Source of the DNA: CBDIBC01 sp965276635 | GTDB taxonomy: Bacteria; Actinomycetota; Acidimicrobiia; Acidimicrobiales; Palsa-688 | Assembly: GCA_965276635.1 (NCBI GenBank) | Contig: CBDIBC010000005.1 | Coordinates: 620,001 to 684,000 of the forward strand | Length of the DNA: 64,000 bases | Direction of reading: 5' to 3' | Shown here: positions 16,078-23,060 of the stretch, piece after piece | How the letters are laid out: each line of letters starts with the position of its first letter | Numbering within the stretch: the stretch's first letter is position 1 | Notes under the pieces: model-generated | Seen by the model: the letters and a program-made list of their open reading frames with translations, nothing else | Database searches by the model: none | Told to the model about the DNA's origin: nothing | Made by a program: the position numbers and the translations under genes

Positions 16078-17132
16078 ATGCTGGTCTTTGGCATCGACGC
16101 GCACAAGCGCAACCACACAATCGTCGCCGTTGACGATCGGGCCCGGAAACTCGCCCAACGAACCATCCACGCCACCACCGCTGATCACCTGGCCCTGATC
16201 GTCTGGGCCCACGAGCTCGACGGCGAACGGGTCTGGGCGGTCGAGGACTGCCGACACCTTTCCCGCCGCCTGGAACGGGACCTGCTCACTGCCGGCGAAC
16301 GGGTCGTGCGGGTCCCGACCAAGATGATGGCCGGAAACCGCAAACAGTCGAGGGAGTACGGCAAGTCCGATCCCATCGATGCTCTGGCCGTGGCTCGAGC
16401 AGCCCTCCAAGAACCCGACCTTCCTGCTGCCCATCTCGACGGGCCACCCGGGAGATCCGCCTTCTCGTCGACCACCGCGAGGACCTCGTGGCCGAACGAA
16501 CCCGTGTCATTAACCGGCTCCGCTGGCACCTCCACGAGCTCGACCCGACCTGGGAGCCCCGCCTGCGCTCGCTCGACCATCCCAAGACCGTTGCCGAGAC
16601 CACCGCCAAGCTGACCAGGCTGGAGGGAACCGTCGCTCGCCTCGCTCGCCGACTCCTCGAGCGCTGCAGTGCACTCACGGCGGAGATCCGCCAGCTCGAC
16701 GTCGAGATCGCCGACCTCGTCGAGGGCACAGCCCCAGCACTATTGGCGGTCCACGGCTGCGGGACGTTGACCGCGGCCAAGATCATTGGCGAGACCGCCG
16801 ACGTGCGCCGGTTTCGGTCCAAAGATGCCTTCGCCCGCTATAGCGGGACGGCCCCAATTCCCGTGTGGTCATCGAACCATCCCCGCCACCGCCTCAGTCG
16901 GGTCGGGAATCGCCAACTGAACTGCGCCATCCACCGTGTCGCGATCACTCAGGCGCACTGGCAACCGCAGGCCCGGGCCTACCTTGCGCGGCGCCAGGCC
17001 GCTGGCGATACCCGCAAGGAGGCCCTCCGGGCTCTCAAACGCCGGCTCTCAGACGTCATCTACCGAGCCCTCTTAGCCGACGCCACAACCGCCTCAGAAG
17101 TCTCAGAACTCGCCACAGCAGCGGCGGCTTGA
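16078..17132 (+). pseudogene. IS110-family DEDD recombinase, broken by a frameshift
   Basis: The N-terminal part (16078 to about 16445) has the DEDD RuvC-like domain: VFGIDAHKRNHTIVAVD, a WAVEDCRHLSR segment and KSDPIDALAVARAAL. The C-terminal part, in another frame from about 16450, carries the Tnp_20 domain with LLAVHGCGTLTAAKIIGE, F.SKDAFARYSG..PIP.WSSN and RVGNRQLNCAIHRVAITQ, including the serine region. One base is missing near 16443 (GACGGGCCACCCGGGAG region). Correcting it joins both parts into a normal protein of about 350 residues. Repeated GGCTTGA(CA)TAGGAGCG flanks the element at 15985 and 17129. Confidence 0.85.
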
Positions 17133-17222
17133 CATAGGAGCGAGGGACAGTCCCAGGCGGCCAGCGACCCGCCAGTATTGGGGGTGTGGAGACGCCTCCG
17201 GGCGAGTCCCAAGGGGAGCGCC

Positions 17223-17400
17223 ATGATCGACCTGGTGGCCACGGTCAAGTACCTCAGCCCCGTCGCGGACCAGAAGTCGTGGTCGGATGCCGCCGCCGAG
17301 GAATGGACCAAGTTTCAGCCGCTCATGGAGGACGCCGGGACGCTGGCGTCCAAACTCGGTGTCGTACCCGGTGTCGGGACGGTCGCGGCCGGCGCCGCTC
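17223..17400 (+). pseudogene. N-terminal fragment of a conjugative-element protein of unknown function
   Basis: ATG 17223, preceded by AAGGGG, encodes MIDLVATVKYLSPVADQKSW and about 40 further residues ending ...GVVPGVGTVAAGAAP. The start resembles a family of hypothetical proteins I associate with actinobacterial conjugative elements. Homology stops near 17400, where the sequence switches to the opposite-strand TrbL-like gene, so both genes were cut by the same rearrangement. Confidence 0.5.
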
Positions 17401-17402
17401 CG

Positions 17403-18009
17403 GTGCGGGTCTGGATGGTCTCATGGCCCATGACGATCGCCCCGCCGACGAGCACGAACAGGACCAGGAAGGCGTCGGCGATGCCTTCGGTCATCTGCCA
17501 CAGCTGGCCGACCCGGCTTTGCGCGGTGACGTTGGGGGTGGCGAGCAGGGTGTGGCCGAGCAGGGTGAGGATGGGGTTCAGGGCGTCGGTGACGAGACTG
17601 CGGAACCAGTCGTCGATGGCCGCGGTGATGTGGCCGGTGATGTCGAACAGACCCGGCGAAGACTGCGTGCCCCCGCTGACACTGCCGGCGCTGCCCGGTG
17701 CCGGCGTTGTCGGTGCGTTGGTGTTGCCAGGACCGACCTGGATGCCCGGCGGCCCCTCACCCGACGACCCCGAGCCCGACCCGGCGGTGGTCGGAGTGGT
17801 CGACGCAGCGGTGGTCGAGGCTGAGACGGGGGCGGCGGTCAACACGACCGTCGTGACGTCCGCACCGGAGCGGTGGAGCACCTGGGCGCGGGCACGGACG
17901 CCTTGGCGCTATGGCCGCTGCCGCCGAGAACGAGCACGGCGACCAGGCCGCCGATCGCGAGGAGCAGCCTCGGGTGTCGGCCTCGCCAGGTACGGGGCCG
18001 GGTCGTCAT
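17403..18009 (-). pseudogene. TrbL/VirB6-like conjugation membrane protein, frameshifted and truncated
   Basis: ATG 18009 overlaps the pilin stop (ATGA) and starts an N-terminal signal/anchor (LLLAIGGLVAVLVLGGSG). A frameshift near 17890 then switches to the frame reading VLTAAPVSASTTAAST...GLFDITGHITAAIDDWFRSLVTDALNPILTLLGHTLLATP...VGQLWQMTEGIADAFLVLFVLVGGAIVMGHE. The last part matches the first membrane region of TrbL-like proteins. It is cut after GHETIQTR near 17403. The type IV secretion channel gene is therefore dead in two ways. Confidence 0.6.
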
Positions 18010-18524
18010 CCGCCGACCAGCGAGGCTAGGATGGAGACCAGAAGCGGGGCCAAGACGGCCAGCGCGTAACCAATTGCCGCGGACTTGAGGGCGATCTTGA
18101 CCTTTTCGACCTGGCCGGGGTCGCCGCCCGCGGTCAGATAGCGCAACCCGCCAATGGTCAGGAACAAGTTGGCGACGCCGGCCAGGATGCCGACGATCCA
18201 GTTGGTCAGGTTGCTGATCACCCCGCTCAGCGTCGGGGCGCCACCGGCCGCGAAAGCCGGGGGTGCGACTGCCACCAGCAGGCCGAGGGTGATCAGGGCG
18301 GTGAGGGCCAGCCGGCGCCCGGCGACCCGCGGTCGCCGCTCCAGCCGGCGCCACAGGCGGCGGGCGGCGGGCGGCGGGCGGCTCCCGCATAATCGGGTCG
18401 GGTGGGGTTGGTGGGGGTGATATGTGTCGTGTCGACCTCCTCGGTTCAGTCCCGGTGCGGCGCCCGGGACGTGGTGCGGGGGTCGGCCCGGTCGGTCCGG
18501 TCGGGCCGGGTCGGGCACTCTCAC
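18006..18524 (-). CDS. TrbC/VirB2-like pilin of a type IV secretion system
   Basis: The mature part is a typical VirB2-like prepilin: signal-like ALTALITLGLLVAVAPPAFAAG, then two hydrophobic helices (LTNWIVGILAGVANLFLTIGGLRYLTAGGD and AAIGYALAVLAPLLVSILASLVGG). Signal peptidase cleavage after AFA is expected. The true start is doubtful. GTG 18524 overlaps the upstream stop, but the first 60 residues are proline-rich filler, and a GGCGGGCGGC run near 18360-18375 could hide a frameshift linking it to the ATG near 18391. It belongs to the decayed conjugation module. Confidence 0.65.
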   Translation of the reverse strand: MRVPDPARPDRPGRPPHHVPGAAPGLNRGGRHDTYHPHQPHPTRLCGSRPPPAARRLWRRLERRPRVAGRRLALTALITLGLLVAVAPPAFAAGGAPTLSGVISNLTNWIVGILAGVANLFLTIGGLRYLTAGGDPGQVEKVKIALKSAAIGYALAVLAPLLVSILASLVGG

Positions 18525-19369
18525 CTCCTCGGTGGTGGTGTCGAGCGACGCTTGTCCGGTCGCCGGTCCATTGACCGGCCGTGCCGGGGACGACCCCCAC
18601 TAGAAGAACAAGGGGTTTCGGCCCTTTTTTCGACAAACTCATCCGGTGGATAGTCCTCAGAGGTGAGCCATTCGGCGAGTGCTGATTCAGCGCGGCGGCG
18701 CCGTTGGTGGCAGGTCTTGTAGCCGAGCCCGAGTGCGTTGGCCGCGTCGGCCAGGTCGACGTCACCGATGCGGGTGGCGCCAATCAGCTCGGCGTCCGCG
18801 GCGCTGAGCACCCCGGCCCGGACCGCTTTGGCGAGGACGAGGTCGGGGTGCCCCCACGGCCGGGGCGGGGCCGCAGATACTGGTTCGTTGCCGGGCCGGG
18901 CACGTTCGGCCAGCTCGGCGCGAAGTAACCGGTTGGCGCCGATGCGGGCCAGCCAGCACAGCCGCGACGCAAGCCGAGCCCGGCCCGGCTTGCAGTTGGC
19001 GACCGCGGCCAGGAATGCGGTCAGGGTCTCGGCCTCGATGTCGGCCGCCTTGCCGGGGCAGGCCTGGACGAGCGGCCAGGCGGCGCGCCGCAGGCCGGGC
19101 AGGAGCACCCCGGCCAGCCCGACCATCCACGCCCCACCCTGGGCGCTGGAGCGGGCGACGAGCTCGTTGACCACCGCGTCGCGCACGTCGAACGGCGTTG
19201 AGGGGTGCAGGAGCCTCGCCTTCAGCTCCCCGAGCGGGATCGCCCGGTCCGGCAGGCCGGCGACCGTGGCACCGTCGAGGGCGAGGGGGTTGGGGCCGGC
19301 GACGAGGAGATCGAAGGTCTTCTCCAGGGTGTCGAACGGCGAGTCGGTGAGGATGCGGCGGGCGGCCAT
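18521..19369 (-). CDS. Sigma-70-like HTH protein of the conjugation module
   Basis: The 282-residue protein ends with a helix-turn-helix resembling sigma region 4 (DVDLADAANALGLGYKTCHQRRRRAESALAEWL, about residues 198-232). The N-terminal half has a sigma-like helical pattern (NELVARSSAQGGAWMVGLAGVLLPGLRRAAW). Such proteins stand before VirB2-like pilin genes in actinobacterial elements and probably direct transcription of the transfer genes (inference). ATG 19369 has GGAAGGAG seven bases upstream. Its stop overlaps the pilin gene's GTG. Confidence 0.6.
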   Translation of the reverse strand: MAARRILTDSPFDTLEKTFDLLVAGPNPLALDGATVAGLPDRAIPLGELKARLLHPSTPFDVRDAVVNELVARSSAQGGAWMVGLAGVLLPGLRRAAWPLVQACPGKAADIEAETLTAFLAAVANCKPGRARLASRLCWLARIGANRLLRAELAERARPGNEPVSAAPPRPWGHPDLVLAKAVRAGVLSAADAELIGATRIGDVDLADAANALGLGYKTCHQRRRRAESALAEWLTSEDYPPDEFVEKRAETPCSSSGGRPRHGRSMDRRPDKRRSTPPPRR

Positions 19370-19407
19370 GGGCAGCTCCTTCCACTAAGGAGCTGCCATC
19401 GCGCCAC

Positions 19408-19682
19408 GCGGGGTACCCCGCTTTTACCCCGAATCGACCCCACACCGCCCAACCCCGCGACTCCCCCGAATGTGGGGTGCTCGCGGGGTGTCCTGACCGG
19501 CCCGACGCGTTCGGGCAGCTTAGTGGGGTGGGGTACCAACTGCCCCGAAGTGGGGTACTCCCCGAGGTTGCCACCGCCAAGTCGCAGGAAGAAACTTCTC
19601 GGACGGCCCCTTGCGCCGGGGGTAGGTCACCGTCGGGGGCCACTACCCCACTTTGGGTAGTGGCTACCCCAAAGTGGGGTAG
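19408..19682. promoter_or_regulatory. Cluster of GGGGTA palindromes upstream of the conjugation genes
   Basis: Several boxes with the core GGGGTA lie in this 275-bp gene-free stretch: a perfect 14-bp palindrome GCGGGGTACCCCGC (19408-19421), GTGGGGTACC and AGTGGGGTACTCCCC near 19530-19563, and a 40-bp near-palindrome at 19643-19682 with outer arms CTACCCCACTTTGG/CCAAAGTGGGGTAG. They lie between the sigma-like gene (minus) and the Imm-5-like gene (plus). Function could be operator array or replication iterons. Confidence 0.55.
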
Positions 19683-19732
19683 CCGTCTGTCGCTGATATG
19701 GCAGGGGTAGCTGATCGGCCACGTAGAGTGGG

Positions 19733-20320
19733 ATGGTGAGATCGCCGCAGACGCTCAGCGAAGCCGACCGGCGTCTTGTCGCCGCATGGGCTGCCGACTA
19801 CGCAGAGCGGGTCCTGGGGTTGTTCGAGGCCGAAGCTCCAGCTGACGATCGCCCTCGCGCTGCGATCGCACGCACTTGGGCGTTTGCCCGAGGAGAGTTG
19901 AACACTGCTGAGGAGATTCGTCGCCGCTTCGTCGGTGGCGTCCCTGCCGGGGAGGTGAGAACTCCCGCAGCCGCCGCCGCTGCCCGAGCCGCCGGTCAAG
20001 CCGTTGCCATCTGCCACATGGGCGCACACGCGCTTGGCGCCGCCGCGTATGCCGTCAAAGCCGCCAGCCTGGGGGCCCCCGACCGGCCACAAGTCGTCGA
20101 CGATGAGATCCGTTGGCAGCTCACTCACATGACGGCGGAGGTCCGGGCAGCCCTGCAAGCCCTGCCGCCAGTCGGGGAGAACTCGTCAGGCCCTCTCGGA
20201 CCTGGGCTCCTCACATCCGGCCAACTCGGCACGATCATCCGTGACCTCCAGGTCGGTCTCGCCCAATCCGACCCGCATGGCCTATCAGCCACCTCTGCCG
20301 TTTCTGCGACGGACCAGTAG
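19733..20320 (+). CDS. Imm-5-like putative immunity protein
   Basis: The 195-residue protein has the Imm-5-like pattern: LSEADRRLVAAWAADYAERVLGLFEAEAP.D.RPRAAIARTWAFARGE, followed by Ala-rich AAAAAARAAGQAVAICHMGAHALGAAAYAVKAA with the H.G.HA.GAA..A motif. Members are predicted immunity proteins of polymorphic toxin systems, but also occur as orphans in actinobacteria. No toxin gene is adjacent. The last 45 residues are outside the domain. Confidence 0.7.
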   Translation: MVRSPQTLSEADRRLVAAWAADYAERVLGLFEAEAPADDRPRAAIARTWAFARGELNTAEEIRRRFVGGVPAGEVRTPAAAAAARAAGQAVAICHMGAHALGAAAYAVKAASLGAPDRPQVVDDEIRWQLTHMTAEVRAALQALPPVGENSSGPLGPGLLTSGQLGTIIRDLQVGLAQSDPHGLSATSAVSATDQ

Positions 20321-20330
20321 TCCGTATCCC

Positions 20331-20360
20331 GCGGGGTTCGAAGCCGCGGGGTTCGAAGCC
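20331..20360. repeat. 15-bp tandem repeat, two units
   Basis: GCGGGGTTCGAAGCC occurs twice in a row, followed by a partial third copy (TCGGGGTAC), between the Imm-5-like gene and the HTH regulator. Role unknown; possibly slippage. Confidence 0.8.
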
Positions 20361-20389
20361 TCGGGGTACAGACTTCTGAGCCCGGGCTA

Positions 20390-20893
20390 TCAGGATTCGA
20401 CGATCCGGTAGCGACGAGGCGAAGCGGACACGAGCTGTGCCTCGCCACCAGCCTCCAAGCGGGCCAGGGCATTGGACACCGCCCCCTGAGAGCGGCCAAG
20501 CGCCTTGCCGATCTGGGTCGGACCGAGGCCCTCACCGGGCCGGGCCGCCAGGTACTCGCGCACGAGTGCGCCCAGCGCCCCCCGGCCGAGCCGGTCGACC
20601 GAACGGGCCGCCTCATCACCAGTGCTGTCGTCGGCCGTGGCGTCACCGTTCTCCGACATGGCGTCGTCGGGGGCGGCCGTCGTGGTGCTCCACCGGTCTG
20701 CCAGCCGCCGACCACACTCGCGCCGGCCGGGCTCTCGGCGGGCCGTGCCCGCTGATTCGAGGCTGGCGAGGTGCTTGGCCGCGGTCGACTGGCCGATCCC
20801 GAGAACCTCAGCCAGTTCCGCCGAGGTCGCCCCCGGATGGGCGGTGAGGACTTCGAGGATCTGCTCGGGTGAGACCTTTTGCGTGGTTGCCAT
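20390..20893 (-). CDS. Two-domain winged-helix regulator (MarR/ArsR-like)
   Basis: The 167-residue protein contains two HTH units: residues 9-50 (EQILEVLTAHPGATSAELAEVLGIGQSTAAKHLASLESAG) and residues 107-150 (VREYLAARPGEGLGPTQIGKALGRSQGAVSNALARLEAGG). They are joined by a Ser/Asp/Ala-rich linker. Such double HTH proteins are frequent in actinobacterial integrated elements. It is divergent from the methyltransferase-recombinase operon across a spacer containing a palindrome, so it probably controls that operon. Confidence 0.75.
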   Translation of the reverse strand: MATTQKVSPEQILEVLTAHPGATSAELAEVLGIGQSTAAKHLASLESAGTARREPGRRECGRRLADRWSTTTAAPDDAMSENGDATADDSTGDEAARSVDRLGRGALGALVREYLAARPGEGLGPTQIGKALGRSQGAVSNALARLEAGGEAQLVSASPRRYRIVES

Positions 20894-20927
20894 GGTGGCT
20901 CCCTTTCGGGTCGAGTTGCTTCCGTCT

Positions 20928-20944
20928 CGGAGGAGCTACCTCCG
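20928..20944. promoter_or_regulatory. Operator candidate before the two-HTH regulator
   Basis: Inverted repeat CGGAGG-AGCTA-CCTCCG, 35 bases upstream of the regulator start and in the spacer shared with the methyltransferase operon. CCGTCTC occurs on both sides as a direct repeat. Confidence 0.5.
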
Positions 20945-21092
20945 TCTCCGGCTCGATCTCAAGGCCATGTGCCGATCCTTTCCGATGTGCCCTCGCAGAT
21001 GAATGAGCCGGGGGGTGATCGCGGTGGTTTGTAGAAAAGGAGCGCTGGACCCCTTGTTCTTTAGGTGACGCTTGTTCGGTCGTGGGCCGCCC

Positions 21093-21998
21093 ATGACCAC
21101 ACCTACCGCCCCCCGCAGTGCCGCCCGTCCCGCTCCGTCACGTCCCGTCGTGCCGCTGGCCGTTTGGCCCGGCGCCCAGACCTCAGCCCAATACCAGCGA
21201 GCCGGCCGCTACCTGCCCGGGTGCGCCCAGCACCCGGCCAAGATGCTTCCCGAGCTCGCCCGGCGCATCGTCACCGAGTACTCCACCCCCCGTTCCCTCG
21301 TCGTGGACGTGATGGCCGGCATCGGGACCACCGTCGTCGAGGCCGCCGCCCTCGGTCGGCGCGCCGTCGGCGTGGAAGTCGAACCCCGCTGGGCCGAGGT
21401 CGCCACCGCCAACCTCGACCACATCCTCGACCCCGCTCACCGGCCTTTGGCGGAGATCCGCGTCGGGGACGCCCGCAAGCTCGGCGACGTCCTCGGCGAT
21501 CTGGCCGGCACGGTCGACCTTGTCTGCACCTCCCCGCCGTACGCGTGCGACGTCGGGAACATGGACAAGGCCAACTGGGGAGCCGGCGGCGACCTGTGCC
21601 CGACCGGCGAGCGGAACTACTCGACCGACAAATCCAACCTCGGCCACGCTTGCGGCGCCGCCTACGAGCAGGCGATGGCCGACATCTACGCCGGCTGCTT
21701 CGCCCTGCTGCGCCCAGGCGGGGTGCTCGTCACGGTGACCAAGCACACCCGCCGCCACGGACGGACCCTCGACCTGGCCGGCCTCACCAGCGTCCTCGCC
21801 CGCCGAGCCGGGTTCACCTACCTCGCCCACGTCATCGCCCTCCACGCGGCGATCCGCGACGGCGACCTCGTGGCCCGGCCGTCGTTCTGGCAGACCACCC
21901 AGGTCCGAAAGTCACGCGCCCGAGGCGAACCCGCCCATCTCGCGGTGCATGAGGACTGCTTGGCCTTTCGTCGACCGGAGGTACCCAATGCCCATTGA
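21093..21998 (+). CDS. DNA methyltransferase (N4-cytosine/N6-adenine type) with intact TSPPY motif
   Basis: The 301-residue protein has the SAM site DVMAGIGTTVVEAAALGRRAVGVEVEPRW (about residues 68-96) and catalytic motif IV TSPPYA (about residue 147), followed by LLRPGGVLVTVTK. Motif order (SAM site before catalytic site here) and length fit small standalone element methyltransferases. ATG 21093 is chosen; an upstream TTG at 21072 is less likely. It overlaps the second methyltransferase by 11 bases. It probably modifies element DNA to escape restriction (inference). Confidence 0.8.
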   Translation: MTTPTAPRSAARPAPSRPVVPLAVWPGAQTSAQYQRAGRYLPGCAQHPAKMLPELARRIVTEYSTPRSLVVDVMAGIGTTVVEAAALGRRAVGVEVEPRWAEVATANLDHILDPAHRPLAEIRVGDARKLGDVLGDLAGTVDLVCTSPPYACDVGNMDKANWGAGGDLCPTGERNYSTDKSNLGHACGAAYEQAMADIYAGCFALLRPGGVLVTVTKHTRRHGRTLDLAGLTSVLARRAGFTYLAHVIALHAAIRDGDLVARPSFWQTTQVRKSRARGEPAHLAVHEDCLAFRRPEVPNAH

Positions 21999-22833
21999 GC
22001 TCCCCCTGTCGGTGTGGCCCACCGCGCAGCGGACCGCCCGCGCCCAACGAGCTGGCCGGTATCTCGAGGTGTCGGGCGTCCACCCGGCCAAGATGCTCCC
22101 CGCCATCGCGGCACGGGCCATCGCTACTTACACCCGACCCGGTGATCTCTGCGTCGACCCCATGGCCGGCGTGGGAACGACGCTCGTCGAGGCCGTCCAC
22201 CAAGGACGCGACGCCATCGGCATCGAGTACGAACCCCGCTGGACCGAACTCGCCGAAGCCAACCTCGCCGTCGCCCGCACCGAAGGCGCCAGCGGACACG
22301 GCGAAGTGATCTGCGGCGACGGCCGATCCCTGGCCAGCCTGGTCGACCCGGCCGTCCGGGGGCTCGTCGCCCTAGTCCTCACCCCCCCGCCCTACGGCCC
22401 TTCGCTCCACGGCCGGGTCACCGCCACCCCCGGCCAAGGCGTCCGCAAAGAACACGACCGTTACTCGACCGACCCAGCGAACCTCGCCCATGTCGGGCTT
22501 GCCGGCCTCCTCGACGCCATGCGCACCGTGCTGCGAGGAGCGGCCCAACTGCTGCGCCCTGACGGGGTCGTCGCCATGACCGTGCGCCCCTGGTGGCGCG
22601 CCGGTCAGCTCATCGACTTGCCCGGTGCCCTCGTGACCGTCGGTGAGGAAGCGGGCCTCGTCCTCTACGAGCGCAACGTCGCCCTCCTCGCCGCGCTTCG
22701 AGACGACCACCTCGTTCCCCGGTCGTCGTTCTTCGCCCTCGAACAGGTCCGTAAGGCTCGCGCCGGCGGCATGGCCCGTTCGGTCACGGCTCATGAAGAC
22801 TTGTTGGTTTGGCGGCTTCGGACCCGACGGTGA
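21988..22833 (+). CDS. DNA methyltransferase paralogue with altered motif IV (TPPPY)
   Basis: The 281-residue protein is clearly related to the preceding one: WPTAQRTARAQRAGRYL.VSGVHPAKMLP, DPMAGVGTTLVEAVHQGRDAIGIEYEPRW, LLRPDGVVAMTVR, and a C-terminal VRKARAGG..RSVTAHEDLLVWR. Motif IV reads LTPPPYG where TSPPYG is expected, so the first catalytic position is Pro. Activity is therefore doubtful; it could be an inactive partner or use relaxed chemistry. GGAGGT at 21977 precedes ATG 21988. Its stop overlaps the next GTG. Confidence 0.75.
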   Translation: MPIELPLSVWPTAQRTARAQRAGRYLEVSGVHPAKMLPAIAARAIATYTRPGDLCVDPMAGVGTTLVEAVHQGRDAIGIEYEPRWTELAEANLAVARTEGASGHGEVICGDGRSLASLVDPAVRGLVALVLTPPPYGPSLHGRVTATPGQGVRKEHDRYSTDPANLAHVGLAGLLDAMRTVLRGAAQLLRPDGVVAMTVRPWWRAGQLIDLPGALVTVGEEAGLVLYERNVALLAALRDDHLVPRSSFFALEQVRKARAGGMARSVTAHEDLLVWRLRTRR

Positions 22834-23060
22834 CGAGCGCCAAGCGTGCAGCGCCCCAGCGCGGGCCAGTTGCCGGCAGCCTCGACGAGATTCGCCTGAT
22901 CGCCGAAAATGCGGGGGCGTTGACGCTCCCTCCGGAAGCGGCGGCGATCCTGGCACGCGTCGTTCGCGCTCACCTCGCACGGGCGTCTCGTGCCGACGGA
23001 TCAGCGAAACAAGGTGTCCTCGCAATCGGTCCCCCTGTGGAGGGAAGCTCTCGCTCATGA
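22830..23060 (+). CDS. Small unknown protein between methyltransferase and serine recombinase
   Basis: A 76-residue protein starting GTG in the stop of the methyltransferase (GTGA) and ending in the ATG of the recombinase (ATGA). This tight packing supports it as real. It contains SLDEIRLIAENAGALTLPPEAAAILARVVRAHLARA, a helical segment with no recognised family. By position it could be a recombination directionality factor or other recombinase partner, but nothing in the sequence proves this. Confidence 0.55.
   Translation: MTSAKRAAPQRGPVAGSLDEIRLIAENAGALTLPPEAAAILARVVRAHLARASRADGSAKQGVLAIGPPVEGSSRS

Noticed and set aside
19643..19682. Rho-independent terminator
   Set aside because: The 40-bp near-palindrome has no T-run on either side and shares its GGGGTA core with other nearby boxes, so a binding site is more likely.
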